Shown piece by piece: positions 26,208 through 36,129 of a DNA stretch of 64,000 nucleotides. The stretch is from contig PHCI01000007.1 of the NCBI GenBank assembly GCA_002842205.1, positions 1 through 64,000 of the forward strand, in the 5' to 3' direction. The number at the start of each line of letters is the position of its first letter. The first letter of the stretch is position 1. Position numbers and translations under genes: made by a program. The notes under the pieces were generated by a model. The model saw only the letters and a list, made by a program, of their open reading frames with translations. It was not told where the DNA came from and searched no databases. The DNA is from Betaproteobacteria bacterium HGW-Betaproteobacteria-3. Its GTDB lineage: Bacteria; Pseudomonadota; Gammaproteobacteria; Burkholderiales; Burkholderiaceae_C.

Positions 26208-27197
26208 ATGAACCAGTTCCTGCGCAACATGAGCGCCACGCAACAGGTCAGTGCGCTGTTCATCTTCGTGTTCGGTGTTCTGGCACTGGCGAGCACCTGG
26301 GCCTTCGTGCTGTCGCTGCGCGAACGGCCCGACACCCAGCAGGGCGAAGCGCGCCAGCTTGAGCAGCGCTACTTTCAGGGCTTGCTCCGAACCTCCTGGG
26401 TCATGGTGGTGGTGTTCTGGATCGGCTGGGTTCTGGGCGAACGGGCGGCCACGGTGCTGTTTGCCGTGGTGGCGTTCTTTGCACTGCGCGAGTTCATCAC
26501 GCTGTCGCCCACCCGTCGCGGCGACCACCGCAGCCTGGTGCTGGCATTTTTTGTGGTGCTGCCCGTGCAGTTCTGGCTGGTGGCCACCCGGCGCTTCGAT
26601 CTGTTCACCGTGTTCATCCCGGTCTATGTCTTTTTGGCCATCCCCGTCGTGAGCGCACTGGCCAACGACCCGCATCGATTTCTGGAACGCAACGCCAAGC
26701 TGCAGTGGGGCATCATGGTCTGCGTGTACGGCATGAGCCATGTGCCCGCGTTGCTGCTGCTGGAGTTTCCGCGCTACGACGGTCGCAACGCGTTCCTGGT
26801 TTTCTTTCTGGTGTTCGTGGTGCAGACCTGCATGATCGTCCAGCACCTGGCCAGCCGCCGGTTGCGGCGTCCGCCGCGTGCGCCCGCCGTCAGTCAGACG
26901 TTCAACTGGACCAGCTGGTTCATTGGCGTGGCCGTGGGTGGCGTACTGGGCGGCCTGTTGGCCGGCATCACGCCGTTCAAGCCCGGGCAGGCACTGGCCG
27001 TGTCGCTGATTGCCTGCGTGGCCGGGTCGCTCGGCCATCTGGTGATGAAAGCCCTCAAGCGTGACCGCGGTGTCACCAACTGGGGGGCCGGTGGAATTTC
27101 CGTGACCGGCGCCAGCGGACTGCTCGACCGGGTCGACGCCCTGTGCTTTGCCGCACCGGTGTTTTTTCACTCGATTCGATGGATTTTTGACCTTTAG
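26208..27197 (+). CDS. CdsA-like phosphatidate cytidylyltransferase family protein
   Basis: A 329-aa polytopic membrane protein with about eight hydrophobic segments and a CdsA-type C-terminus. CdsA enzymes make CDP-diacylglycerol from phosphatidate and CTP. The terminal motif reads LKRDRGVTNWGAGG then VTGASGLLDRVDAL: the KR and DRxD positions are kept, but the usual K-D after the first arginine pair is T-N and HGG is replaced by ASG. It thus resembles the YnbB-type paralogs more than canonical CdsA, and activity is uncertain. The stop codon lies in a family A repeat that fills the gap to ruvC. Confidence 0.8.
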   Translation: MNQFLRNMSATQQVSALFIFVFGVLALASTWAFVLSLRERPDTQQGEARQLEQRYFQGLLRTSWVMVVVFWIGWVLGERAATVLFAVVAFFALREFITLSPTRRGDHRSLVLAFFVVLPVQFWLVATRRFDLFTVFIPVYVFLAIPVVSALANDPHRFLERNAKLQWGIMVCVYGMSHVPALLLLEFPRYDGRNAFLVFFLVFVVQTCMIVQHLASRRLRRPPRAPAVSQTFNWTSWFIGVAVGGVLGGLLAGITPFKPGQALAVSLIACVAGSLGHLVMKALKRDRGVTNWGAGGISVTGASGLLDRVDALCFAAPVFFHSIRWIFDL

Positions 27198-27239
27198 CCC
27201 CCGTAAAATGGTCATAGTTTGCTATTTTTTCTATAGTAC
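27184..27239 (-). repeat. Dispersed repeat family A, copy 5 (cdsA-like/ruvC junction)
   Basis: Minus orientation: TATAGAAAAAATAGCAAACT, then ATGACCATTTTACGGGGGCT and AAAGGTCAAAAATCC. It fills the 42-bp gap, contains the stop of the CdsA-like gene (TAG within its CTTTAG, plus strand) and abuts the ruvC start ATG at 27240. Confidence 0.85.
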
Positions 27240-27788
27240 ATGAGAATCCTCGGCATCGACCCCGGACTGCAAACCACCGGCTTCGGCGTGATCGATGCCG
27301 AGGGCGCGTCGCTCAGCTATGTGGCCAGCGGCACCCTCACCACCACCCACCTTGACCGGGGTGACCTGCCCGCACGGCTCAAGGTGCTGTTTGACGGCAT
27401 CGGCGAACTGGTGGCGCGCTACACGCCCGATGTGGCGGCGGTGGAAATCGTGTTTGTCAACGTCAACCCGCAGGCCACGCTGCTGCTGGGGCAGGCGCGC
27501 GGCGCCTGCGTCACGGCGCTGGTGGCGCGCAACCTCGCCGTGGCCGAATACACCGCGCTGCAGATGAAGAAAGCCGTGGCCGGTTACGGCAAGGCCGGCA
27601 AAGCCGAGGTGCAGGAGATGGTCAAGCGCCTGCTCAAACTGCCCGGACTGCCCGGCACTGACGCCGCCGACGGCCTGGGCCTGGCCATCGCGCACGCCCA
27701 CATCGGGCCCGCCATGGCCCGGCTGGCCGAAGCCACGCCGCTGCAGCGCCGCACCAGCGCCATGTTCAAGCACGGCCGCACGTATTGA
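27240..27788 (+). CDS. ruvC: Crossover junction endodeoxyribonuclease RuvC
   Basis: A 182-aa Holliday junction resolvase acting with RuvAB in recombinational repair. The RNase H-like fold begins [19 protein letters not shown] with the catalytic Asp; later acidic residues are in [20 protein letters not shown] and the terminal [14 protein letters not shown]. The length matches the family. Neither ruvA nor ruvB is in the window. It is convergent with a small membrane protein gene, the stops being only 8 bp apart. Confidence 0.95.
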   Translation: MRILGIDPGLQTTGFGVIDAEGASLSYVASGTLTTTHLDRGDLPARLKVLFDGIGELVARYTPDVAAVEIVFVNVNPQATLLLGQARGACVTALVARNLAVAEYTALQMKKAVAGYGKAGKAEVQEMVKRLLKLPGLPGTDAADGLGLAIAHAHIGPAMARLAEATPLQRRTSAMFKHGRTY

Positions 27789-27796
27789 GGCGCGGC

Positions 27797-27979
27797 TCAG
27801 GAGGTCAGGATATTCTGCGCGATCAGCACGGCGAAGAATCCTGCGGCGGCCAGCAGCGTCCACTTGAGGATCACCAGACCCAGCGTTTTGTAGCGCGCCT
27901 CGCGGGTGCCGGCAAACAGGGCAAAGCAGACGGCCGATGCCACCAGCAGCAACAGGATGATCCAGCGCAACATCAGCAT
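27797..27979 (-). CDS. Small two-helix membrane protein (60 aa)
   Basis: A 60-residue protein with two clear hydrophobic helices, WIILLLLVASAVCFALFA and WTLLAAAGFFAVLIA, joined by a short basic loop (GTREARYKTLG). I do not recognise a function. The composition is that of a real inner-membrane protein rather than a chance frame, and it lies 23 bp downstream of lpxC on the same strand, so it may be the last gene of the dcw transcript. Confidence 0.7.
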   Translation of the reverse strand: MLMLRWIILLLLVASAVCFALFAGTREARYKTLGLVILKWTLLAAAGFFAVLIAQNILTS

Positions 27980-28002
27980 GATGGTTCGGGCTTCGGATGC
28001 AT

Positions 28003-28926
28003 CTACCAGGCCCGCGCCAGCTGGCTGAAGCCCCGGGGCGCGAGCTTTTCGTCGGCAAAGGTCACCACCTCGTAGGCTTGCGGATGGTCCAGCAGTTCGC
28101 GCAGCAGCCGGTTGTTGAGCGCATGCCCCGAGCGGAAGGCGCTGTAGGCCGCGAGCATCGGCTTGCCGATGAGGAAGAGGTCGCCCATCGCGTCGAGAAT
28201 CTTGTGCTTGACGAACTCATCGTCGTAACGCAAACCTTCGGCGTTGAGCACCTTGTAGTCGTCCATGACGATGGCGTTGTCCAGGCCGCCGCCCAGCGCC
28301 AGGCCATGGGTTCGCATGGCCTCCACGTCCTTGGTGAAACCGAAGGTGCGGGCACGGGCGATGTCGCGCGAGTAGGAACCCGCACTCAGGTCGAACTCCA
28401 CACGCTGGCCGGTCGAATCGACCGCCGGGTGGTCAAAGTCGATTTCGAAGCTGAGCTTGTAGCCGTGATAAGGCTCCAGCCGGGCCCATTTGACATTCGC
28501 ACCCTCGCCTTCGCGCACCTCCACCGGCTTGAGCACCCGGATGAAGCGCTTGGGCGTGCCCTGCAGTTCAATCCCTGCGCTTTGCAGCAGAAACACGAAC
28601 GACGCGGCTGACCCGTCAAGGATGGGGACTTCCTCGGCGGTGATGTCCACATAAAGGTTGTCGATGCCCAAGCCGGCGCAGGCGGACATCAGGTGCTCGA
28701 CCGTGTGCACCTTGGCACTGCCGCTGGAGATGGTGGACGCCAGCCGGGTGTCGGTCACCGCCAGCGCATTGACCGGGATGTCCACCGGCTCGGGCAAATC
28801 AACCCGCCGGAACACGATGCCCGTGTCTGGCCGGGCCGGCCGCAGCGTGAGCTCCACCCGCTGGCCGCTGTGAAGACCCACGCCCACGGCCCGGGTCAAT
28901 GACTTGAGCGTGCGTTGCTGGAGCAT
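28003..28926 (-). CDS. lpxC: UDP-3-O-acyl-N-acetylglucosamine deacetylase
   Basis: A 307-aa zinc hydrolase catalysing the committed step of lipid A synthesis. It starts [20 protein letters not shown], with zinc ligands in [20 protein letters not shown], the [13 protein letters not shown] motif and [12 protein letters not shown] with the catalytic His. The length equals E. coli LpxC. It is the final main gene of the dcw cluster, as in E. coli, downstream of ftsZ and separated from it by a 323-bp family B repeat region. Confidence 0.96.
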   Translation of the reverse strand: MLQQRTLKSLTRAVGVGLHSGQRVELTLRPARPDTGIVFRRVDLPEPVDIPVNALAVTDTRLASTISSGSAKVHTVEHLMSACAGLGIDNLYVDITAEEVPILDGSAASFVFLLQSAGIELQGTPKRFIRVLKPVEVREGEGANVKWARLEPYHGYKLSFEIDFDHPAVDSTGQRVEFDLSAGSYSRDIARARTFGFTKDVEAMRTHGLALGGGLDNAIVMDDYKVLNAEGLRYDDEFVKHKILDAMGDLFLIGKPMLAAYSAFRSGHALNNRLLRELLDHPQAYEVVTFADEKLAPRGFSQLARAW

Positions 28927-28955
28927 GGCAATATTTTAGGTGCCCGTTCTAGAGC

Positions 28956-29249
28956 GTGCAGCCCACGGCGCGAGAGCCCCCGTGGGCGAACGTGGGGGCT
29001 CCAGGCCACCGCGCCGGGCCGCCCCAAGCAAGGCCAGCCCCCGAGGGGCTGAGGGCTGCGGCTCCGGGCGTGCCTGCGCAGGGCCGGACAGCCCGAAGGG
29101 ACGCTGACTCTGGCAGCGTCTCGTCCAGAGAGCCACACGAAGTGGGCGAACGTGGGGGCTCCAGGCCGCCGCGCCGGGCCGCCCCAAGCAAGGCCAGCCC
29201 CCTCGGGGGGCAGAGAGCCACACGAAGTGGGCGAACGTGGGGGCTCCAG
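28956..29249 (+). repeat. Dispersed repeat family B, copy 2 (three tandem units between lpxC and ftsZ)
   Basis: The unit end GTGGGCGAACGTGGGGGCTC occurs near 28982, 29142 and 29228, giving repeat lengths of about 160 and 86 bp; the long unit carries an extra module with CCTGCGCAGGGCC and CAGCCCGAAGGGACGCTG. The block fills the 323-bp lpxC-ftsZ gap and ends 1 bp before the ftsZ stop. No reliable gene is in this stretch; apparent frames across it recur wherever the repeat recurs. Confidence 0.85.
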
Positions 29250-30467
29250 TCAATCTGCTTGCTTGCGCAGGAACGCCGGAATCTCCAGATCCTCCATGCC
29301 ACCCACGCTCAAGGCCTCCACGCGCGCCGACGCCTGGGTGCGGTCGCGGGCACGCCAGACGCTGGGGGTCTTCATGCTGCCGTAGTCGGGTTGCGGTGTG
29401 GCCGTCTGCCCGCCCATGACGTTGACGGGTACGTTGCCATAGTCCATGTTGTCGGTGCCGGTGCGCTGGCCGCCCTGCACCACGGTGATGGGCTGGCGTC
29501 GCGCGCCCTGACGGCTCAGGCCCGTGGCGACGACCGTCACGCGGATGTCGTCGTCCAGGCTGTCGTCGTAGGCGGTGCCATAGATGACGTGCGCGTCGGG
29601 CGAGGCGTAGGCGCGGATGGTGTTCATCGCCAGCTTGGATTCGTTGAGCTTGAGCGAGCCCTTGGCCGCCGTGATGAGCACCAGCACGCCCTTGGCGCCC
29701 GACAGATCAATGCCTTCGAGCAGCGGGCAGGCCACGGCCTGCTCAGCGGCGATGCGGGCGCGATCCGGGCCGTTGGCCACCGCGGTGCCCATCATGGCCT
29801 TGCCGGGCTCGCCCATCACGGTGCGGACGTCTTCAAAGTCCACATTCACATGGCCTGGCACGTTGATGATCTCGGCAATGCCGCCCACGGCGTTCTTGAG
29901 CACGTCGTTGGCGTGGGCAAAGGCCTCGTCCTGCGTGATGTCGTCGCCCAGCACTTCCTGCAGCTTCTCGTTGAGCACGACGATCAGCGAATCCACGTTG
30001 GCCTCCAGCTCGGCCAGCCCCTGGTCGGCGTTGGTCATGCGGCGGCCGCCTTCCCAGTCGAACGGCTTGGTGACCACGCCAACCGTGAGGATGCCCATCT
30101 CCTTGGCCACGCGGGCGATCACGGGCGCGGCACCGGTGCCGGTGCCACCGCCCATGCCGGCGGTGATGAACAGCATGTGCGCGCCGTCGATCGCCGCGCG
30201 GATGTCCTCCACCGCGGCCTCGGCGGCGTCGCGGCCCTTTTCGGGCTTGCTGCCCGCGCCCAGGCCGCTGCTGCCCAGCTGGATGGTCCGGTGGGCCGCG
30301 CTGCGCGAAAGGGCCTGCGCGTCGGTGTTGGCGCAAACGAATTCCACGCCCTGCACGCCGCGGCCGATCATGTGCTCGACCGCATTGCCGCCACCACCGC
30401 CCACGCCAATCACCTTGATCTGGGTGCCAAGGTTGAACTCTTCGACTTCAATCATTTCGATACTCAT
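29250..30467 (-). CDS. ftsZ: Cell division protein FtsZ
   Basis: The 405-aa tubulin-like GTPase that forms the Z ring. Seen: the start IKVIGVGGGGGNAVEHMIGR, the tubulin signature [18 protein letters not shown], the T7 synergy-loop sequence NVDFEDVRTVM, a variable linker (residues about 315-385), and the C-terminal FtsA/ZipA-binding peptide DLEIPAFLRKQAD. Immediately downstream of ftsA, 164 bp apart, in dcw order. Its stop abuts a family B repeat. Confidence 0.98.
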   Translation of the reverse strand: MSIEMIEVEEFNLGTQIKVIGVGGGGGNAVEHMIGRGVQGVEFVCANTDAQALSRSAAHRTIQLGSSGLGAGSKPEKGRDAAEAAVEDIRAAIDGAHMLFITAGMGGGTGTGAAPVIARVAKEMGILTVGVVTKPFDWEGGRRMTNADQGLAELEANVDSLIVVLNEKLQEVLGDDITQDEAFAHANDVLKNAVGGIAEIINVPGHVNVDFEDVRTVMGEPGKAMMGTAVANGPDRARIAAEQAVACPLLEGIDLSGAKGVLVLITAAKGSLKLNESKLAMNTIRAYASPDAHVIYGTAYDDSLDDDIRVTVVATGLSRQGARRQPITVVQGGQRTGTDNMDYGNVPVNVMGGQTATPQPDYGSMKTPSVWRARDRTQASARVEALSVGGMEDLEIPAFLRKQAD

Positions 30468-30631
30468 TTGCTTCTCCTGAATTTGCAGTTGCCTGATGGG
30501 ATATTTCGGGGTTTGGGGCTATGAAGGCGGACCGACCGTGCGCCGGGGGTCGCCGGTTGGCCTTCGCCATCGCTCGCGCGGGCTGCCGCGCGCGCGCATG
30601 AAGAGGGTGGGTGGAATGGTTTCGGTCATGG

Positions 30632-31861
30632 TCAGAAGTTCCCGATGAACCAGTCCTTGACACGGTCCATGGCGGTCTTGACCGAGCCATTTTTCCGCGC
30701 CACCCGGAAACCCCGCAGCCGCGCCAGCCGCGCCTCCTCCATGAGGCCCATGACGGTGGCGGCACGGGGTTGCGCCACCATGTCGGCCAGGGCACTGGAA
30801 TACTTGGGAATGCCACGCCGCACGGGCTTGAGAAAGATGTCTTCGCCCAGCTCGATCATTCCGGGCATCACCGAACTGCCGCCCGTCAGCACGATGCCCG
30901 ACGACAGCATTTCCTCGAAACCGGATTCACGGATCACCTGCTGGACCAATGAAAAGATTTCTTCGACACGCGGCTCGATCACGCCGGCCAGCGCCTGCTT
31001 GCTGAGCATGCGCGGGCCCCGGTCGCCCAGGCCCGGCACCTCCACCTGGCTTTCGGGATCGGCCAGCAGCTGCTTGGCAAAGCCGCTTTCGACCTTGATG
31101 TCCTCGGCGTCTTTCGTGGGCGTGCGCAGCGCCATTGCGATGTCACTGGTGATCAGGTCGCCGGCAATCGGGATCACGGCGGTGTGGCGGATGGCCCCGT
31201 TGGTGAAGATCGCCAGATCGGTGGTGCCCGCGCCGATGTCCACCAGCGCCACGCCCAGTTCGCGCTCGTCCTCGGTCAGCACCGCCAGGCTGGAGGCCAG
31301 CGGATTGAGCATGAGCTGCTCGACGTCGAGCCCGCAGCGGCGCACGCATTTGATGATGTTCTCAGCCGCGCTCTGGGCCCCGGTCACGATGTGCACCTTG
31401 GCCTCCAGGCGGATGCCGCTCATGCCGATCGGCTCCTTGACGTCCTGGCCGTCGATCACGAACTCCTGGGGCTCGACGAGCAACAGGCGCTGGTCGGTCG
31501 AGATGTTGATGGCCTTGGCGGTTTCCACCACGCGGGCCACATCGGCCGCGGTCACCTCGCGGTCTTTCACGGCCACCATGCCGCTCGAGTTGATGCCGCG
31601 GATGTGGCTGCCGGTGATGCCCGTGTAGACCCGCGAGATCTTGCAGTCGGCCATCAACTCGGCCTCCTTGAGTGCGAGCTGGATGCTCTGCACCGTGGCG
31701 TCGATGTTGACCACCACGCCGCGTTTGAGCCCATTGCTGGGCGCCACCCCCAGCCCGGCGAGTTTGAGCTCGCCGCCCGGCAGCACTTCGGCCACCACCA
31801 CCATCACTTTGGCGGTGCCGATGTCGAGTCCGACGACCAGGTCCTTGTATTCTTTTGCCAT
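30632..31861 (-). CDS. ftsA: Cell division protein FtsA
   Basis: A 409-aa actin-like ATPase that tethers FtsZ to the membrane. Phosphate-binding loops LVVGLDIGTAKVMVVVAEV and VDIGAGTTDLAIFTNG, and the adenosine motif VLTGGSSVMPGM, are visible. The C-terminus (VKTAMDRVKDWFIGNF) is the amphipathic membrane-targeting helix. The gene lies 23 bp after ftsQ. Confidence 0.97.
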   Translation of the reverse strand: MAKEYKDLVVGLDIGTAKVMVVVAEVLPGGELKLAGLGVAPSNGLKRGVVVNIDATVQSIQLALKEAELMADCKISRVYTGITGSHIRGINSSGMVAVKDREVTAADVARVVETAKAINISTDQRLLLVEPQEFVIDGQDVKEPIGMSGIRLEAKVHIVTGAQSAAENIIKCVRRCGLDVEQLMLNPLASSLAVLTEDERELGVALVDIGAGTTDLAIFTNGAIRHTAVIPIAGDLITSDIAMALRTPTKDAEDIKVESGFAKQLLADPESQVEVPGLGDRGPRMLSKQALAGVIEPRVEEIFSLVQQVIRESGFEEMLSSGIVLTGGSSVMPGMIELGEDIFLKPVRRGIPKYSSALADMVAQPRAATVMGLMEEARLARLRGFRVARKNGSVKTAMDRVKDWFIGNF

Positions 31862-31884
31862 GTCTGTTCCGCTGTCGTTGCGTC

Positions 31885-32670
31885 CTAATTTTTTGCTGCG
31901 TCACCCGCATGGGTGGTGACCCCACGCAAGCGCAATGCATACCCGCCGCCATGGCGCAGGTCGGCCGACTCCACCGCGTCGGCATTGCGCCCATAGCGCG
32001 CCGCCACCTGCGTCAGGGTGCGCACGAACTGCTGCGCCCGCGCCACCACTTCCTGCGGCGTCCCACGGCCTAACTCAACGGTGGCGCCGCTGTCGAGCTT
32101 GGCGCGCCAGCTTCCACGGCCGTTCAACTCCAGATCCTCCAGTGCCAGTTCGAGCGGCGTGAACAGACTGCTGAGTGCCTGGTACATCTCGAGCACCTCG
32201 GCCGACTGGGCGATCGGGCCGCCCAGCCGAGGCAGATCGTCGCGATCGAGTTCGCCGGTGTTGGCCTCGAACACTTCGCCATAGCTGTTGAGCAGGCGCG
32301 ACTCCCCTTCCGGGCCCCAGTGCGCGACCGCCTGGTGCTCCTGAAGCAGCACCCGCAGCCGGTTGGGAAACTCGCGCTGCACCACGGCCTGCCGCACCCA
32401 GGGCACGGCCTCAAAGGCACTGCGCGCACGGCCCAGGTCCAGCGTGAAGAAGTTGCCCGCCAGTTTGGGCGCCACATTGGCGCGCAGGGTCACGGCATTG
32501 TTGTGGGCCAGTTCGCCCCGCACCGTGATGCCGCCAATGGCCAGCCCCGGATACCGCAGCGCCCATGCGCCCGCCCCCACCAGCAGCAGCACGACGAATG
32601 CCGCAAGCAAAGCGGTGGACGTCAGGTTCATGAGCCGGACATCGACGGGGATGGGGCCTGGCTTTTTCAT
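31885..32670 (-). CDS. ftsQ: Cell division protein FtsQ
   Basis: A 261-aa bitopic divisome protein. A single membrane helix ([20 protein letters not shown], about residues 13-32) precedes the periplasmic POTRA domain opening [17 protein letters not shown], then a beta domain ([17 protein letters not shown]). It recruits FtsB/FtsL to the septum. Start overlaps the ddl stop by ATGA, indicating coupling. Confidence 0.94.
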   Translation of the reverse strand: MKKPGPIPVDVRLMNLTSTALLAAFVVLLLVGAGAWALRYPGLAIGGITVRGELAHNNAVTLRANVAPKLAGNFFTLDLGRARSAFEAVPWVRQAVVQREFPNRLRVLLQEHQAVAHWGPEGESRLLNSYGEVFEANTGELDRDDLPRLGGPIAQSAEVLEMYQALSSLFTPLELALEDLELNGRGSWRAKLDSGATVELGRGTPQEVVARAQQFVRTLTQVAARYGRNADAVESADLRHGGGYALRLRGVTTHAGDAAKN

Positions 32671-33641
32671 GCGGCCGCCGGGTGTGCAACAGTGTCCAGC
32701 GCTGCCGATGCAAGCAGTTGCACACAGAGCGCTTCATAGCTGATCCCGGCGGCGCGCGCCGACATCGGCACCAGCGAATGGCTGGTCATGCCGGGCGAGG
32801 TGTTCATCTCCAGCAGGAACGGCTTGCGGTCGCTGGCGCGGATCATCAGGTCGGCCCGGCCCCAACCCCGGCAGCCCAGCGCCCGGTAGGACGCCAGCAC
32901 GATGCGCTGGATCTCGCGTTCCTCGTCCTCGGGCAGGCCGCTCGGGCACAGGTATTTGACTTCGTCGGTGAAGTACTTGTTCTGGTAGTCGTAGGCACCG
33001 TCGGGCGCCATGATGCGGATCACCGGCAGGGCGCGCGCCGTGGCGCCCTCGCCCAGCACCGGGCAGGTGACTTCTTCGCCGTCGATGAACTCCTCGCACA
33101 GCACATCGGGGTCGTAGCGGGCCGACAGGGTCACCGCGTCCTGCATCTGCGAGTAGCCCCGGACTTTGGTCACGCCGATGGACGAACCTTCGCGCGGGGG
33201 CTTGACGATCAGCGGCAACCCGAGCACGTCGGGCACTTCGCGCACCTGCTCCCGGGTCTGCCGGTCGGGCGCCAGCCATACATACTTTGGCGTGGGCAAG
33301 CCCTCGGCGGTCCAGACGCGCTTGGTCATGACCTTGTCCATCGCGATCGCCGACGCCATGACGCCGGGGCCGGTGTACGGAATGCCCAGAAGTTCCAGCG
33401 CGCCCTGCACCGTACCGTCCTCGCCATGGCGTCCGTGCAACGCAATGAAGCAACGCTGGAAGCCGTCGCGCCGAAGCTCGCCGAGGTCGCGCGCGGCCGG
33501 GTCGAATGCGTGGGCGTCCACGCCCGCAGAACGCAAGGCCTGCAGCACGCCCTGCCCCGACATCAGGGACACCTCGCGTTCGGCCGAGTCGCCCCCCACC
33601 AGCACGGCAACTTTTCCATATTCAGAAGAAAATTGGCTCAT
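32667..33641 (-). CDS. ddl: D-alanine-D-alanine ligase
   Basis: A 324-aa ATP-grasp enzyme forming D-Ala-D-Ala for the murein pentapeptide (DdlB type, from its dcw position). Seen: [40 protein letters not shown], the [13 protein letters not shown] loop, and [15 protein letters not shown] at the active site. The start overlaps the murC stop by ATGA, and this junction lies in a family A repeat. Confidence 0.96.
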   Translation of the reverse strand: MSQFSSEYGKVAVLVGGDSAEREVSLMSGQGVLQALRSAGVDAHAFDPAARDLGELRRDGFQRCFIALHGRHGEDGTVQGALELLGIPYTGPGVMASAIAMDKVMTKRVWTAEGLPTPKYVWLAPDRQTREQVREVPDVLGLPLIVKPPREGSSIGVTKVRGYSQMQDAVTLSARYDPDVLCEEFIDGEEVTCPVLGEGATARALPVIRIMAPDGAYDYQNKYFTDEVKYLCPSGLPEDEEREIQRIVLASYRALGCRGWGRADLMIRASDRKPFLLEMNTSPGMTSHSLVPMSARAAGISYEALCVQLLASAALDTVAHPAAA

Positions 33642-35071
33642 AGCCCCCGTCCTTCCGTCATAGTTTGCTCTTTATTTTGTAGTATTTCAAGCACCCTGGA
33701 AGGCACCTGCCCAATGGAGCCGGCGCCCATGCACATCACCACGTCGCCGTCACAGGCGAAGTCGGCAATGGTTTGAGGCAGGTCCGCGATGTCGGCCACG
33801 AACATCGGCTCGATCTTCCCCGCCACCCGCAGGGCGCGCGCCAGCGAACGCCCGTCGGCCGCGACGATCGGCGCCTCACCGGCCGCATACACCTCGGCCA
33901 GCAGCACCGCGTCGGCATTGCCGATCACCTGGATGAAATCCTCGAAGCAGTCGCGCGTGCGGGTGTAGCGGTGCGGCTGGAACGCCAGCACCAGACGTCG
34001 GCCAGGGAACGCCCCGCGCGCCGCCGCCAGCGTGGCCGCCATCTCGACGGGGTGGTGCCCGTAGTCGTCGATCAGGGTGAACGAGCCGCCCGTCTTCGCC
34101 GGCACCTCGCCGTACCGCTGGAACCGGCGACCGACCCCGCGGAATTCGGCCAGCGCCTTGAGCACGGCAGCGTCCGGCACGTTGAGTTCCACCGCCACCG
34201 CAATGGCCGACAGCGCGTTGAGCACGTTGTGGTCGCCCGGCAGATTCAGCACCACGTCCAGGTCGGGCAGTGTCACGCCATTGCGCCGCTGCACCTTGAA
34301 ATGCATCCGGCCGGCCATCGGCCGCACGTCCACGGCACGCACCTGCGCCTCGTCGTTGAAGCCATACGACGTGACCGGGCAAGACACCTGCGGCACGATC
34401 TCACGGATGGCCGCGTCGTCGGTGCACAGGATGGCCGTGCCGTAAAACGGCATGCGATGCAGGAAATCGATGAAGGCGCCCTTGAGCCGGTTGAAGTCGT
34501 GCCCGTAGGTCTCCATGTGGTCAGCGTCGATGTTCGTCACCACAGCCATCACGGGCAGCAGGTTCAGAAACGACGCATCGGATTCGTCGGCCTCCACCAC
34601 GATGTAGTCGCCACTGCCCAGCTTGGCATTGGCACCCGCGCTGTTCAGACGCCCGCCGATCACGAAGGTCGGGTCCAGGCCGGCTTCGGCCAGCACGCTG
34701 GCCACCAGGCTGGTGGTGGTGGTCTTGCCGTGCGTGCCGGCGATGGCGATGCCCTGCTTGAGGCGCATCAGTTCGGCCAGCATCAGGGCGCGCGGCACCA
34801 CGGGAATGTGTTTTTCGCGCGCCGCCAGCACCTCGGCGTTATCGGGCTGCACGGCGGTGGAGGTCACCACCGCGTCGGCGCCGGCGACGTGGGACGGCGC
34901 ATGGCCCACAAACGTGTGGATCCCCAACGCCTGCAGGCGGCGCAGCGTGGCGCTGTCCGACAGGTCCGAGCCCGAGATGACGTAGCCCAGGTTGAGCAGC
35001 ACTTCGGCGATGCCGCTCATGCCCGCGCCGCCGATGCCGACGAAATGAATGTGTCTGATGGCGTGCTTCAT
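33638..35071 (-). CDS. murC: UDP-N-acetylmuramate-L-alanine ligase
   Basis: A 477-aa enzyme adding L-Ala to UDP-MurNAc. Seen: [21 protein letters not shown]-loop [34 protein letters not shown], and [15 protein letters not shown]. The start [15 protein letters not shown] at 35071 overlaps the murG stop by ATGA; in-frame sequence further upstream is antisense-like and belongs to murG. The last residues (about [12 protein letters not shown]) and the stop are encoded by a family A repeat, so the native C-terminus may be shorter in relatives. Confidence 0.97.
   Translation of the reverse strand: MKHAIRHIHFVGIGGAGMSGIAEVLLNLGYVISGSDLSDSATLRRLQALGIHTFVGHAPSHVAGADAVVTSTAVQPDNAEVLAAREKHIPVVPRALMLAELMRLKQGIAIAGTHGKTTTTSLVASVLAEAGLDPTFVIGGRLNSAGANAKLGSGDYIVVEADESDASFLNLLPVMAVVTNIDADHMETYGHDFNRLKGAFIDFLHRMPFYGTAILCTDDAAIREIVPQVSCPVTSYGFNDEAQVRAVDVRPMAGRMHFKVQRRNGVTLPDLDVVLNLPGDHNVLNALSAIAVAVELNVPDAAVLKALAEFRGVGRRFQRYGEVPAKTGGSFTLIDDYGHHPVEMAATLAAARGAFPGRRLVLAFQPHRYTRTRDCFEDFIQVIGNADAVLLAEVYAAGEAPIVAADGRSLARALRVAGKIEPMFVADIADLPQTIADFACDGDVVMCMGAGSIGQVPSRVLEILQNKEQTMTEGRGL
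33639..33687 (-). repeat. Dispersed repeat family A, copy 6 (murC/ddl junction)
   Basis: Minus orientation: CTACAAAATAAAGAGCAAAC, then TATGACGGAAGGACGGGGGC and TATGAGCC. It encodes the murC C-terminal tail and stop codon and carries the ddl start codon, so it sits in the ATGA coupling junction. Confidence 0.82.
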
Positions 35072-36129
35072 GGCGCCAGTTCCTCGCATGCGGCCACCAC
35101 GTCCTGGGTGGCGCTGGTTTTTCTGAGTGCCCAGGCTTTCTCGGCATGCGCCAGCAACTGCGCCCGGTCGGTGGTGGTGATCCTGTTGGCGATGATTTCG
35201 GGGGTCAGATCGCGTTGCTGCACGAGCCAGCCACCTCCGGCTTCCACCAGAAAGCGCGCGTTGGTGGTCTGGTGGTCGTCCACCGCATGCGGGAACGGCA
35301 CCAACAGCGCCGCCGCACCCACCGCCGCAATTTCGGTCACGGTGCTGGCCCCGGCGCGGCAAATGACCAGGTCGGCATCGGCAAAGGCCGTGGCGGTGTC
35401 GTCGATGAACGGCGTGAGCTCGGCCGACACCCCGGCCCGTTCGTAGTTGGCGCGCAAGGCGTCGATTTGCGTCGCGCCGCTTTGGTGCACCACGGCCGGC
35501 CGCAGCGCTTCGGGAATGGTCGCCAGCGCCAGCGGCACCATGTCGTTGAGCGCCTTGGCCCCCAGGCTTCCGCCCACCACCAGCACCCGAAGCGGGCCAA
35601 CCCGTCCCGCAAAACGTTCGCCCGGCGACGGCTGCCGCGTGAACCCCTCGCGCAGCGGGTTGCCCACCCATCGCGCCTTGCCGATCACATCCGGAAACGC
35701 GGTGAACACGCGGTCTGCAACACCCGCCAACACCTTGTTGGCCAGGCCCGCCACCGAGTTCTGCTCGTGCAACAGCAGCGGCTTGCCCAGCAGCACGCTC
35801 ATCATCCCGGCCGGGAACGTGATGTACCCGCCCAGGCCCACCACCACGTTCGGCCGGACTCTGCGCACCACTCCGATGCTTTGCCAGAAGGCGCGGAGCA
35901 GGCGCAGCGGCAACAGCGCAAGGGCCAACCATCCCTTGCCACGCACGCCCGAAAAATCGACGGCCTCAAACGGAAAGCCTTGGGCGGGGACGATCCGGCT
36001 TTCCATGCTGGCCGGGGCGCCCAGCCAGTGCACACGCCAGCCGCGCTCGCGCAGGGCTTGCGCCACGGCCAACCCCGGGAAGATGTGCCCGCCCGTTCCG
36101 CCGGCCATGACCAGTGCGCACTTTGTCAT
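35068..36129 (-). CDS. murG: UDP-GlcNAc:undecaprenyl-PP-MurNAc-pentapeptide GlcNAc transferase
   Basis: A 353-aa peripheral-membrane GT28 glycosyltransferase converting lipid I to lipid II. Seen: [55 protein letters not shown], and [15 protein letters not shown] with [18 protein letters not shown]. Start overlaps the ftsW stop and stop overlaps the murC start, both by ATGA. Confidence 0.97.
   Translation of the reverse strand: MTKCALVMAGGTGGHIFPGLAVAQALRERGWRVHWLGAPASMESRIVPAQGFPFEAVDFSGVRGKGWLALALLPLRLLRAFWQSIGVVRRVRPNVVVGLGGYITFPAGMMSVLLGKPLLLHEQNSVAGLANKVLAGVADRVFTAFPDVIGKARWVGNPLREGFTRQPSPGERFAGRVGPLRVLVVGGSLGAKALNDMVPLALATIPEALRPAVVHQSGATQIDALRANYERAGVSAELTPFIDDTATAFADADLVICRAGASTVTEIAAVGAAALLVPFPHAVDDHQTTNARFLVEAGGGWLVQQRDLTPEIIANRITTTDRAQLLAHAEKAWALRKTSATQDVVAACEELAP

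Noticed and set aside
25302-27215. Long minus-strand open frame (637 codons) opposite the PlsC-like and CdsA-like genes
   Set aside because: Shadow frame with His/Gln/Arg-rich composition typical of antisense translation; the plus-strand genes carry family motifs.
28956-29249. Apparent short proteins in the family B repeat blocks (e.g. sharing SREPHEVGERGG or AVREATSVGA)
   Set aside because: The same peptides recur only because the DNA repeat recurs; no ribosome sites or conserved codon pattern.
35072-35932. Upstream in-frame extension of murC
   Set aside because: It overlaps murG in another frame and has low-complexity Gly/Arg composition; MurC homologs start at the [15 protein letters not shown] methionine.
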